From: Cenococcum geophilum 1.58
Lineage: Eukaryota; Ascomycota; Dothideomycetes; Gloniales; Gloniaceae
Assembly: GCA_001692895.1 (NCBI GenBank)
Contig: KV748269.1
Span: forward strand, 353,303-417,302
Direction of reading: 5' to 3'
Length of the DNA stretch: 64,000 nt
Shown: in pieces, positions 11,852 to 23,574 of the stretch
Numbering within the stretch: position 1 is the stretch's first letter
Layout of the letters: the number at the start of each line of letters is the position of its first letter
Notes under the pieces: generated by a model
Told to the model about the DNA's origin: nothing
Seen by the model: only the letters and a program-made list of their open reading frames with translations
The model's database searches: none
Made by a program: the position numbers and the translations under genes

Positions 11852-13947
11852 CTATACAATAAGATAAAGAGATGTGATCAAACTTGGCCCAACAAACAGG
11901 CCTATCCAAAAAATCAAATTACCGAGAGTGTCTCTTCCCTTAAGCAATTTTGTCCGGCTAAGAGCAGCGAGTGGAATTTGGGATAATTGCATGGCGAAAA
12001 GATAACCACGGACCTTTTTAAAGAGGCAGAACATCAAGACCTCATGTACAACGGCAGAAAGCAAGAATGTGATAAACGTTGCCGACATCTTGGAAAGATG
12101 GAACGCGGATATGGACGAATGGTACACATGGCGGAGGAGAAAGTTGTGCACGGGACGGTTCCAGTCCCGAGCATACTGGTCCCAGCTCACGCTGTTCCAC
12201 CAGTCGCCATAGAAGCCACGATCGGCGAACCGTGTCACTTCGGCAAGAACGTTTAGGAGACACTCCCAGATCACGTACCACGCGAGCAACTGTTCGAGAA
12301 GCAGCGGGAAGAGCATATCGCTTACGACCCATGGTAAATCGTTCCAGCGCTGCAGCAGTGACATACCGGCCTCTTTCATTCGCAAGGTTTCGGCGACGAC
12401 CGGATAGATGTATGCTTGGCTGATGATAATCATAACCCAGATGATACCAAGGGTAGCACCACCTTTCTCTGCAACGTACCACCAGTTGATACGCTCCTGA
12501 CGTGGGTACTCCAGCTCGTAGACCAATGTAGGTAGGCAAGTCCAATCAGCAAAATTAGTTAAAGTGAGATTATTTGGATATTGATTGTTGCTATGGGTGC
12601 ATTTGCCCTTTAGCTCGTCGTTGAGGCTGCTAATTTCGGACTTAATAACTCGAGTAAAAGCGAGCACCTGATCTGAATTCAGAGGTTCGCCAGACTCGAT
12701 GGTAGCGGCCATTGACGCAATCTCAGATTCTTCCCTTCGAAAATTGGTGGAAGTCTTAGAGCCCACCGAGCGGCGACGCTCGGAGAGATCACCTGGGGTG
12801 GATTGGTCCAGAGCCGTGGTCTGAAAAAATGGATGAGAACTAGCAACGGCTGAAGTGGGGCTTTGAATTGTATCTATCTCTTCAAGTTGTTTCAATTTCA
12901 GTTCCAGGAGTTTTCTGCGGCGATACACTTGTGATACTAGAATCGGTTGTTAGAGCCTTTTCTTCGGTATACAAGAAGTCGGAGGAACATACGATACCCG
13001 TTATAAAAGGAATGGGAATGCTGTTTCATCCAAAAAACACACGCATGCAGGACTATGAAAACCGTGTGTGTCCATGGCCATTCGCGATAAAAGGTCCAGC
13101 CAATAGCCGCGCAAATAAAGATTGACTCCCACAATGACTGGATGATCCATCCTGATCTATTCCAGCTCAAATAACCTTTCGCGATGAGCTTCTGGAGGAT
13201 AAACCCGAAAGCTGTAGCAAGAGTCATAACACCATCGGTAAGACCCATGACGAGAAGATCGCGATCGACCATCATGTGTAGAATTTGGGCTTCTCCGAAT
13301 ACGCTGCCCTGGAGCTTCCAATTTTGTGCAGCAAGCCTCAATAGAAGGAGTGCAATGGCAAGCCAGAAGAGTGTGAAGAAACCATGGAATGGCGACTGGG
13401 AACTGAGGGGGTTCTGTCGATCGAAGGTCGTGAATTGGCGAGTGAATACCAGATCTCGAAAGTGTGTCCTAGACTTCTTCCCCTTTACCTTCGATGATTC
13501 GCGCTCGACGCTGTGTCGAAGAATCTCCCGGATTTCAGGATCATCAGCTGTAAGCGTATAGCGACCCTTCTTGTCCGTCTTCTCCAATATAACCTGTATA
13601 CTCTTCCTCCGACCATGGTTTTCACTGTGCGACGATCCGGTATGGGACGAGAGGGGGTTGGAAGCTCGCGATTGTATAGGTTTGGAACGTGTTATGCCCT
13701 TTTCTATCCCGCCACTTTCACTGCCTGCCACTGGAGTGTCTGATTCGATCTGTAGCGTGTCGTAATCTTCATCGTCTGAAGCTCTCGCAGACGTATCTGG
13801 TGTCCACTCGTCCCCGTTGCCATCGTTATTTGCAAGTCCATTGAGGGCATATGCCATGGCCGACTTGCCGTTTGTTAAAGACGCGACCCCGTCCGAAATT
13901 TCGCCATTTTGGTGTGGGCTTTTGCTGGCAAATCGGTTCGCCGACAT
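11852..13947 (-). CDS. ARE2: Sterol O-acyltransferase (ACAT/ARE family, MBOAT)
   Basis: Two exons, 12993-13947 and 11852-12936, with a 56-bp intron (12937-12992; donor GTATGT, branch CTAAC, acceptor TAG), give 679 residues. Splicing restores the family segment FYNGYLSQVYRRRKLLE. Residues 1-160 are hydrophilic and probably cytosolic; several membrane segments follow. The ACAT signature FYGDWWN is at about 560-566 and the MBOAT active-site His (in VVHEV) at about 616. The enzyme joins acyl-CoA to ergosterol in the ER to make steryl esters for lipid droplets. It could equally be named ARE1, since yeast has two paralogues. The next gene upstream is more than 1.8 kb away. The coding sequence is intact and not RIPed, although the Gypsy/piggyBac debris ends only about 230 bp past the stop. 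Confidence 0.93.
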
Positions 13948-14112
13948 TACGGTAGTTATCCCTCACAAAAGGGCCTGAGGAGGTTCGACGGATATAAATT
14001 AGCTGGGGGTATTATTCACGGCGGATCATGCGAATGAGGAGCTTTATGAACAGAGGATAGTTTTGCGGCGGGGCCAAAAGATGACATTGAGGTAAGCTCC
14101 GGATTCAACAGT

Positions 14113-14120
14113 ATATAAGA
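14113..14120 (+). promoter_or_regulatory. TATA-box-like element
   Basis: TATATAAG lies 66 bp before the ATG at 14179. Spacing and sequence fit a core promoter, but no transcript evidence exists here. Confidence 0.25.
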
Positions 14121-14178
14121 GGGCAAAGCCGGCAACGAGATCTGTTCACAAGGTCTCTGAGGCTCCGCGAGCATCCGT

Positions 14179-14382
14179 ATGAGGCTCGTCTTGAAGCTTG
14201 TCCTTCTCGGACTAAGCAATGCGGATGTTTGCGGCGGCGAAGTCATTGGTGATGATGGCAAGGCCTCCATCTTGGCATCGGGTGCGGGGAGGAGGCGGCA
14301 AGGTCGATTCTTTGCACTCACATGGGACTTTTTCGGTCTTGCTTGTAAATGGCCTCTATCTGACTTGGCAAGGCTTCACTGA
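14179..14382 (+). CDS. Possible small secreted-type protein, 67 aa
   Basis: Starts at an ATG 66 bp after a TATA box. The first residues, MRLVLKLVLLGLSNADVCGG, look like a signal peptide with a positive residue, a Leu/Val core and a small-residue cleavage area. The rest is Gly/Arg-rich and not recognised. Another frame overlaps it up to 14470, so it may be a broken gene or chance. Confidence 0.15.
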   Translation: MRLVLKLVLLGLSNADVCGGEVIGDDGKASILASGAGRRRQGRFFALTWDFFGLACKWPLSDLARLH

Positions 14383-15748
14383 CAAACTGACGGGGCTTTC
14401 CTGGCGAGGCCTCGTCGGCAAAAGCTTCGCGTCTATTTATGGCATCCCAAAGAAGGCATCTAAGGTCTAACTTATGTTGTGGCTATGAGATTCCTTCGAA
14501 GTATGCCCCCCCTTTCCTTCCCGCCCCAACAACGGCTTTGATATCACATCTCTGTCCAACAGTGTCTCATCTGAAGCGCCTTGTGGATTGTTCCGCTTAG
14601 CTGTGCGCGCCAATCTATTACTCGACAGCGAAATTAACTCGAGGCGGTGTTACTTCGTATTACATAAAGAGAACTAGCATTTATGTATGGCACAGCAGCG
14701 CGTTTGCTTCGACATTCTTGTGAATCTCTACCGTCTTACACTTGGTCTTGCGCTTAAACTTAATAATATTAAAAGTTTCTATTACCACCTCCGCAGCTGG
14801 CTGTTCACCGGCAGTATCAACCCTACCAACAGCAAACATCGACTATACAAGACGAACCAATCTATGTGCCTCCTATGGGCAGGTAATGCGCCACACAAGG
14901 GGCTGCAAGTGTTCCAACTAGGGGGTTTCAGCACTCGAGGCCACTGACAGGTTGGATACTCTTTATTCATCTTTGTTGCATTCGGTGGGTAGAAAATCTG
15001 GGAGTGAACATCTGCATATTTGCATTGAAATATACCCAATGGTTCGGCAATTTTCAACTTAGTTAGGTGTTCATGGGGCACAAAGCAGTAGTGCAGGAGA
15101 GATTGGGTAAGAATGAACCTAGGTTATGCCTAGTATGTGGGTAGGTAGGTGGGAGGCAGTAATTCATTACAGCAGACTGAGCGTTTCTTGCATTAGATAC
15201 CCATGCAATATTAACTGTGTCCGGCATAGAGGGCCCTAGCCATCCAACTGACAGAATCATATTCCAAAAGGTTGCATCGATGACCCCAAAATCAACCTTT
15301 AGGCAATTGGTGTAATTAGCCGAATAGACCGCTCTAATAAAACTACGCGTGGGCAAAAGTCGAGTCTCATCTTGCATCAGAAAAGCTCTCTACAGTATCC
15401 CCCAAACAAACTGTAGGGATTATACGCAGATAGGACCGAAATACGACGCCAAACTTTAGCCCCGCTTCACCTCAACTTCACGAAAATTTGTGCTTACCTC
15501 AGTTGCCGGACACAAGTCGTTCCTGAAAACCCTTGCGTGATTAGTTGATAGGCTCCCATCCCTCGAATATTACGAGACTCTTACCATTGTTTACATTTTG
15601 GTTGTCAGTTACCACCACATATGACTCGCCAGCCATAACCGCTTTGCTGACTCCCAATCTGGCGCAACCTCAATAACGAGAGCTGCTTCGGGATTTTCAG
15701 GATAGTCGATTTTGTCCGTGTCCTTGACCTGAGAGTGCAGAGGTAGAT

Positions 15749-16600
15749 TCAAACCTCTAGGGCCGGCAGGGAGGCGGCAGGGGCGGCAGCTCTTATATTG
15801 ATACTCGAGTTGTAGTACAAATCATGTCTTCCAAGTATCGTGACCATTTGGCGTGTTGCAATCCGCATCCTTGGGTTAGGATCGAGCACGAAGAAAGCGA
15901 TTTCCGGTAGGGCAACCCCGAAGCGCACAAAGTCATTATATTTCCCTCCTGGAGCGAGGCGTTCAGACCAGTGGCCTCGCAGATGCCATATCCATTGTAG
16001 AATTTTGGAAGGACAGTTGGAGTAGTCGGTAGAGCCACTGAATTGGATCTTCGCGATATTCCTTGAAGCGCTGCAATGATCCAGTAGGGGCAACTAGGAC
16101 AGTGGCTAATTCAAGAATAACACAACCCAAGGAGAAGATATCTGCAGAACTTCCACGTCTCCCCGCACAATCGGTGGCCTCTGGCGCACAGCACATTGGA
16201 GTATAAGGCCTAATGGCTCCATAAGTACCTGTGGTGCCTGAATTGGCCATGTCTTTCGAGATCCTGAAATCGGTGATACAGACCTTGTTGCCATCGGCCA
16301 GTAAGTTCGATGGTTTGATGTCTTTGTGCTTGACTCTCATCTCGTGGATATAATCCATGGCTCGGATTAGGCAGCCTGGATACCGTTGGATCCACTTCAG
16401 ATACTATTTCTCGTAGAGGCTTCTACCATGTCACCGACTTCGTGTAAAAAGAGTTCTCAAGTCGGTCGGCGCCACAGGAAGCATTATGATGCCAAACTGC
16501 CGTTGCCATTCATACGCGGCAACGACGTTGACGATATGACAATGGTTCGGCTTCCGAATTACCTACGCTTCGGATCTTATTTTCTCGATCTCATCTTTAC
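15749..16600 (-). pseudogene. Protein kinase pseudogene
   Basis: The minus strand shows pieces of a Ser/Thr kinase domain in order: an N-lobe stretch ending HCHIVNVVAAYEW and GIIMLPVAPTDLRTL (about 16370-16600), then MDYIHEMRVKHKDIKPSNLL, ITDFRISKD, APEA, DIFSLGCVILEL (15963-16358) and, in another frame, LDPNPRMRIATRQMV (15749-16093). The catalytic loop reads HKD and the DFG motif is DFR. In-frame stops interrupt the N-lobe (after RSEA and after TRSR), and there is a frameshift at about 16000. The family resembles fungal kinases that monitor an N-terminal effector-like domain, but that domain is not seen. Base composition matches the gene island, so this is ordinary decay, not RIP. Confidence 0.8.
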
Positions 16601-17168
16601 GTTTTTGACCAGAAAAATGTAATGGAAATAATTTTCGTGCGTAGGTAGAACCTGGCTTTTCTGTGCTTGACGAGGTCTAGGAAACCGGATCCACCCCATC
16701 CGAATAAATATGTTTGTAAGGGTCGTCCTCCGCCTTATACGCACGATGAAAAGTATCAACAGCCTCCACGGCAAGGATCTCATGCTGGAGCGAGGTATTC
16801 ATTTTAAAAATTCATGAAAAGAACAATAAGGGTCCTAAGATTAGGGGTTTGATGGAAGGCTGAGGCTTTAGATTTCCACGTTCGCCTGCGGCTTTACTGT
16901 GAAACCAATCAGCTCCATCTTGTGCAAAAAAACCCCCCTACATATTAGGAGAGCAGAGATATATGTGATCACCGCTGTATCTAACAATAGAGATGCACTC
17001 TGATTTCCCGACTTGTCTATATGGGACTGCGTTTGCTTGTCTTGGCGTTCCGGGATGCTTAACATTCAGGGCCGTGATATAGAACTTCACGCGAATCCCC
17101 TTCCGTAGCGGGCCCATTAGAGACCACCCGGCGTCCGATATACGAATCCGACATATATACAAGCCCCA
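16601..17168. other. Intergenic region
   Basis: Nothing recognisable beyond possible further decay of the kinase N-terminal region. It includes the presumed 3' end of the Mediator subunit gene. Confidence 0.4.
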
Positions 17169-18074
17169 CTATTCGTAGTCATCTGGGTCATACATATCAA
17201 GACCTCCAAAGACAGCGGGTGCTTGCTGCTGCCTTGAACCCGCCGCAAGCATACCCTCACGCCTACGTCTGTCCTCCATCTCCCTATCCTCTCTCTCTTG
17301 CCTTTCGCGCTCTTCTTCTTCGGCAAGCCTTTTGTTCTCAGCCTCCTGCTCGGCCGGCCCTAACACCTTCGTTGGATCCTTTCCTTGCTCGACCATAGAC
17401 TGAATCTGCCCTAGACCTCCGCGACGAATAACATCTTCAGCAGGCCATGGCACAAAAGGCAATCTCTCGGGATGTTCCAGCCAATCCCGTTGCTCTTTTG
17501 TGAGTGTGGACATACCCTTACCCTCAGCCTTATCCTTCGAAGCGTCACCTGTAGCATCCTGGACAGCAGATAGTGTTCCCGCACCGTTGGGCATTCGAAC
17601 AACTCCTGACTCCGCTTGTTCAGTAACAGCGTCTTCTTTTGGAAGAGTTGGGCGGAAAGTCGGTGGTACGGTATATTTGCTGATGTGTTTTGCATATGCG
17701 AGTAATTCGCCGAAGGGCACGTCACGCGATGAAGCGGAAAAGGTTGCAGTGGGCGTTTCTAGAAGTTCTTTCCGTATATCGGCAAGGACCGAGAGTGATC
17801 CCTTCACCTGGCCTTCGAGAGTCTCTGCAGATTGACGGAGGGAGAGGATGCGTGCATAGTTAGCTTGGTGGGTTGCTACTGCATGCAACTGTTAGAGAGG
17901 CATACGCATGGTGTAAGCGGTCATACACTGCTCCAGTCCTTTACTCAATTCGTCGTCTGCTGCGACAAGATCAACGGCAGCTTGAGGGGAAGGATTGTAA
18001 GAGGTGATGGACTCGATTAAGTTATTCAACGCGGTTTCCACACGCTGAAATTGGGTTTGGAGGATAGCATCCAT
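17169..18074 (-). CDS. MED4: Mediator complex subunit 4
   Basis: Exons 17927-18074 and 17169-17878 are separated by a 48-bp intron (17879-17926; donor GTATGA, branch CTAAC, acceptor CAG), giving 285 residues. The alternative acceptor 10 bp upstream stays in frame but gives a worse junction; the chosen one yields DDELSKGLEQLATHQANY, the hallmark of fungal Med4. The start is the first ATG of the frame; the open frame extends upstream only through a non-ATG codon. The N-terminal half is helical coiled coil. The C-terminal third is a long Glu/Arg-rich helix followed by an acidic end, DMYDPDDYE. Med4 is a middle-module subunit of Mediator, in the nucleus, linking transcription factors to RNA polymerase II. 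It is divergent with NCS-1, separated by about 0.68 kb. Confidence 0.9.
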
Positions 18075-18758
18075 AGCTTCAAGTGGCAAGCTAGAGTGAG
18101 AGTGCAGAATGCGAGGAAGCGTGGAAATCAAATTCTTATGGGAAATACTAGGTAGCGCAGTTTGAACAAAGTTATCATTTGCGTTTGGCTGCCGCACAAA
18201 CAAGGCGGCACGTGATGGGAAGTAAGGGAGATGTCTAGTCGTAGGCCTAATTACGCGCAGAGGATGACTTTGTGCCTTGCAAGGCCTGCAGCTTGCGGCT
18301 TTTGGCGCCTGCGTGCGTTGCTGTGGATGGCCCAGCCTATTTTAAAGCCTGTTCCAAAAACAAAAACCAACATTCCCCGCTACCGGTTAGGCATCATGTT
18401 GGCGCTATATTTGTCGCAAACCTAGGGCTCGGGCGAATTATGTCACGATGCCTTGGGTCCTTCACTCTGCGCTTTTGCCCTTCTCCCATTTCAGAACATT
18501 TATCACACCCCTAGCCCATTAACACTACTGCGATCTTTTTGCTTACTTTGTCCTTGCACATTGACCTCGCTGCGCCCTCCTTCTGAAACCCCACCATATC
18601 TTGACTCCCCCGCTACACGCTTCTTTATCCTCTCCCGACGATCCGTTGCAATCAAATCCAAAGACACGCGCACACCTATAGTATCGCGGCGAGCACCTAC
18701 ACATACCCTGTGGTCGTGCATCTCCATATATTACTGTCGACTGCCGTTCATACGAGTT
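18075..18758. promoter_or_regulatory. Shared divergent promoter region, MED4 / NCS1
   Basis: The 684 bp between two divergent start codons contain no gene. Pyrimidine-rich runs occur before the NCS1 start (about 18510-18620), a common feature of fungal promoters. No clean TATA box stands out. Confidence 0.45.
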
Positions 18759-19966
18759 ATGGGGAAATCGTAAGTTTCTCTGTTCTTTCACCTTAATTTC
18801 CTGAACCTGCGCAGGATGTGGCGCACCGGACGACCTTTTCTGCGACCATGCCGAATATATTCACCATATCGTGGCGATGGTGTAGTGAGCAAACGGAAGC
18901 AGTGAATACTATTTGAAAGATCGTGATGACAACCCTGTTGGGTCCTCAACAGGCTACACCCTCGCCTCACCTCACCCAACGTAACAATGCCTCACGGGCA
19001 CGAGGATCACGATAGCGAAGGCGGAACTTCGCATCATACTTCTCTCGGTGATAATGAAGTACCACTGCTCTCCCACGACCACCCTCCCCTCCACTTCGCA
19101 AGGCCGCGCCCGCTTCATATACCTCAGCCCGGTGAACTCGGATATGACCACTACTTAGGTCACCGGGAAAGAGCCTTTGAGATGGGAGTGAAGTCAATGG
19201 AACACGAATTAGCATCCAAGAGCCCTATGGATCATGTGGTGTTAGAAGTTGATCGGCTGATTTTGCAATTTCACAGCCAGAGCAAGCTGTCGCAACAGGA
19301 ACTCGCTGATCTCCAGAAGGCGACACACTTTGACAAGAAGGAGTTACAGCAATGGTATAAAGGTACGATACTCTAAAGAACTGTATAAATTGGTTAAAGA
19401 CGGCTAAAAGAAAGCGTGGGAATATATAGGCTTCCTAAAAGACTGCCCCTCTGGAATGCTCACGAAAGAAGAATTCCAAAAGATCTACAAGCAATTCTTC
19501 CCTTTCGGCGACCCTTCCTCGTTCGCGGATTACGTATTTAACGTATTCGATGCAGACAAATCTGGCACAATTGACTTTAAAGAGTTCATCTGCGCCCTTA
19601 GCGTCACAAGCCGGGGCAAAATGGAGGACAAATTAGACTGGGCATTCCAGCTGTACGACATTGATGGTGATGGAAAAATTAGCTATGAGGAAATGCTTGC
19701 TATCGTGGAAGCGATATACAAGATGGTTCGCACATCTCTAGATTGATGACCGAGCATTGGTGATTGCTAACTTGGTTGTTTTACAGGTCGGCTCAATGGT
19801 TAAACTCCCCGAAGACGAAGATACGCCCGAGAAACGCGTACGCAAAATATTCCGGATGATGGACAAGGATGAGAATGGTAGCTTGGATATGGCCGAGTTC
19901 AAGGAAGGCTCAAAGCGAGACGAGACAATTGTCTCGGCTCTGTCTCTGTACGATGGGCTTGTCTAG
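18759..19966 (+). CDS. NCS1: Neuronal calcium sensor 1 (frequenin)
   Basis: Four exons (18759-18769, 19277-19362, 19430-19725, 19787-19966) give 190 residues, the exact length of the family. Introns are 507, 67 and 61 bp. The protein starts MGKSQSKLS, an N-myristoylation signal, so it should be membrane-anchored. EF-hand 1 is degenerate; EF-hands 2-4 have complete loops at 73-84 ([12 protein letters not shown]), 109-120 ([12 protein letters not shown]) and 157-168 ([12 protein letters not shown]). The C-terminus is LSLYDGLV. In yeast it activates the phosphatidylinositol 4-kinase Pik1 at the Golgi; in other fungi it takes part in calcium tolerance. The first exon is only 11 bp and easily missed; an open frame from the ATG at 18987 runs into exon 2 and could be mistaken for the start. 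Confidence 0.95.
18987..19276 (+). other. Open frame inside NCS1 intron 1, in frame with exon 2
   Basis: From an ATG in a good context (GTAACAATGCC) this frame runs 96 codons without a stop straight into NCS-1 exon 2. The peptide is His/Pro-rich at first ([13 protein letters not shown]) and later looks helical ([16 protein letters not shown]). It could be an alternative first exon giving a longer, non-myristoylated NCS-1, or chance openness of an intron. Lack of any stop over nearly 290 bp is suggestive only. Confidence 0.25.
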
Positions 19967-20559
19967 TAGCGTTGCTCATGATTCTTTGGCTGGTGTTTCC
20001 CGGGTTTGATATCAAATATCACATTGGTTTTCCTTAGCAGGACGGAGGTTGTTTTGGGGCTTTGAATTGCTTAAAGGCGTGAGAGACACATCGTAAGTGA
20101 TGTATATATGAGTGAACGGGAGCTAGGAGTGCAAATTCAACTCTCTCCAATTCGTGCGGTTCCGAGAGGCAAGGATTACTTATTAGACGAGTGCTGCACC
20201 GAAGCCGGGTTGAAGAAGTTGGGCGTGACATAAGCGGCGCCAAGAGAAGCATTCCCGGGTGAGGCGTCCGTCGTAGAAAGCCAGGGACAATTCTATGGTT
20301 GCTACTATATACCCCCAACCAACTGGTTTCAGGCCATAAGCATCCGATCGTTAGTCTTCAGTGGTGCTATCTCCCCCAATCCGCATCTGGCCTTACTTTC
20401 CCAACCCTTCGGCCCTGAAAGGGCGACGTGTATGTTCCTGCGCCTCACTAAACAACTATATCCCCCTTCAGCAGGGCATCCGCCTAACCGTTTTCCAACT
20501 TCAGTGCCCGGTATCCAAGCTCCACTAATCTAAAACAGTTTCTCTTCAGTACATACAAT
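19967..20559. other. Intergenic region, NCS1 3' end and TM9SF promoter
   Basis: No gene seen. The last 200 bp before the TM9SF start are C/T-rich, as in many fungal promoters. Confidence 0.4.
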
Positions 20560-22596
20560 ATGTGGCTCCCCAATTTACACTCTTCCGGCGCTATCCTGTC
20601 CACCCTCATCCTCCTCGCTCCTCCGTCCTCTGCCTTCTACTTCCCAGGTGTTGCGCCGACTTCATACAAAATCGGGGACAAGGTCCCACTACAGGTCAAC
20701 CACCTTACACCAGCCGACTCAGAAACAGACCGGAAGTTGCGGTCTGTCTTCTCCTTCGATTATTATCATGAGCCGTTCCACTTCTGCAAGCCCGAAGAAG
20801 GGCCTCAATACATCCGCGAGTCGCTAGGTAGTATATTATTTGGAGACCGCATACAAACATCTCCCTTCATATTACATATGGGCAAGAATGAGACATGCAA
20901 GTCTGTATGTAAAGAGCAGACCTTCACCCCTCGAGATGCGGTTTTTGTGAACAGCAGGATCTACCAAGGCTACGATCTTAACTGGTTGATCGATGGATTA
21001 CCTGCTGCACAGTTGTTGAAAGACCCGGATTCAGACCAATCATTCTACAGCCCTGGGTTCGCATTGGGATATGTTTCGGATGACCAGCCGATCCTTCACA
21101 ACCACTACAACATTGTGATTGACTATCATCGAGCCAGCAAAGACAGCTATAGGGTCGTCGGAGTCCTGGTAGACCCGCGTTCCATGAAAGACTCAAAATT
21201 CCTCGACATTGACCATGGCGAATGTGGAAGCACTGACACTCCGGTAGTCCTGTCCGAAGAGAAGGACACGCAAGTCACATACACATACAGCGTTTACTGG
21301 TTCCCTTCTACGACGTCCTTCGCAACTCGATGGGACAAATACCTGCACGTATACGACCCAAAGATTCACTGGTTTTCTTTGGTGAATTCGGCAGTCATCG
21401 TCATATTTTTGATAGGCATGGTTAGCACCATCCTTGTCCGAACTCTCCGAAAAGATATCGCGAGATACAACCGCCTTGATCAATTAGCACTGGATGACTT
21501 TGGAGACACAAGCGCAGTGGAAGATGGTGTGCAGGAAGACTCAGGCTGGAAGTTGGTCCATGGTGATGTTTTTAGGCCGCCCAAGAATCCTCTGCTGCTC
21601 AGTATCATGCTCGGCAATGGAGCTCAACTTTTTATGATGGCAGGATTAACGATAGGTGAGTAAGGTCATAACATTAGGATATTTCGGTGCTAAACCCAGC
21701 AGCTTTTGCTCTCCTCGGGTTTCTCTCGCCGTCGAACCGCGGTTCTCTGGCCACAGTAATGATAATCTTTTACACTGTATTTGGTTTCATTGGTGGCTAC
21801 GTCTCCTCTCGCATCTACAAGTTCTTCCATGGTGAGTCTTGGAAGCAGAATTTTGCATATACTCCTTTCGCTCTCCCAGGTCTAGTCTTTAGCACTTTTT
21901 TCCTCCTCAATCTCTTCGTGTGGGCAAGGGGATCCAGTGGTGCTGTACCTTTCACCACAATGCTTGTCATCGTCATTATTTGGTTCGTCATCAGTGTACC
22001 TCTGTCTTTGGCTGGCTCATGGATTGGATTCAAACAACCGGTCATCGAGGCCCCCGTTCGTACGAACCAAATACCACGACAAATACCGCCTTCAGGCGGG
22101 TACTTACGGCCGCTGCCAAGCATGGCTCTCGCAGGAGTACTTCCCTTCGGGGCTATTTTCGTGGAACTCTATTTTATCATGAACAGCATATGGTTCAGTA
22201 AGGTTTATTACATGTTTGGGTTCCTGTTCATCTGCTATGGCCTGATGATCATGACATGCGCAGCGGTTACAGTGCTTATGATCTACTTCCTCTTGTGCGC
22301 GGAGAACTATCACTGGCAATGGCGCTCTTTCTGTACTGCAGGCGCTAGCGCCGCATACGTATTTGCATCTGCGCTCCTCTACTGGATGAAAGACTTGAGC
22401 TTTGGAAGCTGGACGAGTGGTGTGCTATATCTCGGCTACAGTGCGCTGCTTAGTGTTCTCTTCTTCGTTCTCACAGGTAAGTAGTGCTCCTAAACGATCA
22501 CCTTAATAGATTCCACTAACTTCTCTAGGAACGATTGGCTTTTTCGCTTCATGGTTGTTCATGCTGAAGATTTACAAATCCATCAAAGTGGACTGA
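20560..22596 (+). CDS. TMN1: Transmembrane 9 superfamily (EMP70/nonaspanin) protein
   Basis: Exons 20560-21655, 21700-22476 and 22529-22596 (introns 44 and 52 bp) give 646 residues, the family's usual size. Residues 1-25 form a signal peptide. The lumenal EMP70 domain follows, with paired cysteines and an N-glycosylation site (KNETCKSVC). TM1 is at about 272-296, and eight more segments occupy the C-terminal half. The first splice restores GLTIAAFALLGFLSPSNRG, a highly conserved family stretch; the second gives VLTGTIGFFASW. The C-terminus is KSIKVD, matching the KxD/E Golgi-retention signal of TM9 proteins. These proteins act in Golgi and endosomes in membrane-protein sorting. The exact paralogue (EMP70/TMN1, TMN2 or TMN3) is a guess. 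Confidence 0.92.
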
Positions 22597-23574
22597 TTCA
22601 AAAACCTTCATGTTCCATCAGAAGTTCCTCAAAGCGATCGGCAAGCAATTTGGAAGCAGCAGGCATCTGATATGTAAATTTAGGGTGCTTCTGACGGCGT
22701 TTATTAAGTTTGGTTACGCAAGGCGTTTCCTGGCTGTGGCTAAGAAAATACAGTTGGTTCTGAGTGGAGCGGTTTGAAGCTTGTATAAACTTATCTGCAT
22801 ATTTTGATTGATCTTCCTCCTTTGCAATATGTGCCCGGTTGCTGATAGCTTCGAGCTGTCCATTTTGGTAGTGCTAGTATGTCACGGGGGATATTGATTG
22901 CACAATTAGGAAGTTTTGTTACTTAGTTATGAGAAAACAAAGAAAGGATGTCCTTAATTTTGCGGTCTAACTTCGGCACTCTTGTGAAGCTGCTTGGAGC
23001 TATCCAAAACTAAAGCTCTAACTCGCACTCGTACTAATTGAGTGACATCATCGCCCCGAATTGCATGTGAAGGCGGGCACTTCCAGCCAGCGACGCGGGA
23101 TTTTGCAATGCTATATAAACACCAAATTCACTGCGCCGTACAAGATCGCCTTCTAATTTACGACTACTTTTCTACATCATGGAGAATCCAGGTCCAAGCC
23201 CTCTCACCTAACCTCCTACAGCCGGCCATCCTGTTATGAAAATTTAAGATACAGCAAACTAACGGATCCGTCTCCTCCATATAGTGAAAGAAATCCCTGG
23301 CGTAATACATCGCCTGACGCGAACGCCGCCATCGCAGCAGAGAGACGATTGAGACGTACTTCACGCCCAATGCGTTGTTCACGCACCCGTTTTGCCGCAC
23401 CGGGAGCTTTGACAATTCGAGGTTCTTGATTAAATCTATTTACCAGTAGTACGAAGTTATGAGTCCGAGGGTAGGTATTACAGTCGATTCTATTGGTTAG
23501 TCCAAACTATCCTTTTCGTTCTGTTCAAAATAACCCCCGACCTTTGGTTACAGTCGGTCGGTCGTTCTATTGAT
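22597..23574. other. Intergenic region downstream of TM9SF
   Basis: No supported gene. Short frames on both strands have no recognisable domain. The sequence keeps island-like composition. Confidence 0.4.

Larger units (their letters stand above)
13948..15748. other. Intergenic region upstream of the sterol acyltransferase
   Basis: No convincing gene. It should hold the promoter of the minus-strand acyltransferase next to 13948. Open frames here are short, have no recognisable domains and conflict with each other. The one stretch worth noting is a TATA box with a small signal-peptide-like frame at 14113-14382, listed separately. Confidence 0.5.

Noticed and set aside
12042..12545. Open frame of 167 codons on the minus strand within the sterol acyltransferase
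   Set aside because: It overlaps the recognised catalytic exon in another frame and shows no domain.
17889..17926. A 38-bp Med4 intron ending at the first CAG
   Set aside because: The branch adenine of CTAAC would lie only two bases from the acceptor; the acceptor 10 bp further restores EQLATHQANY.
18075..18203. Longer N-terminus for Med4 starting at 18203
   Set aside because: The upstream start codon is TTG; the first ATG of the frame, 18074, matches the family N-terminus.
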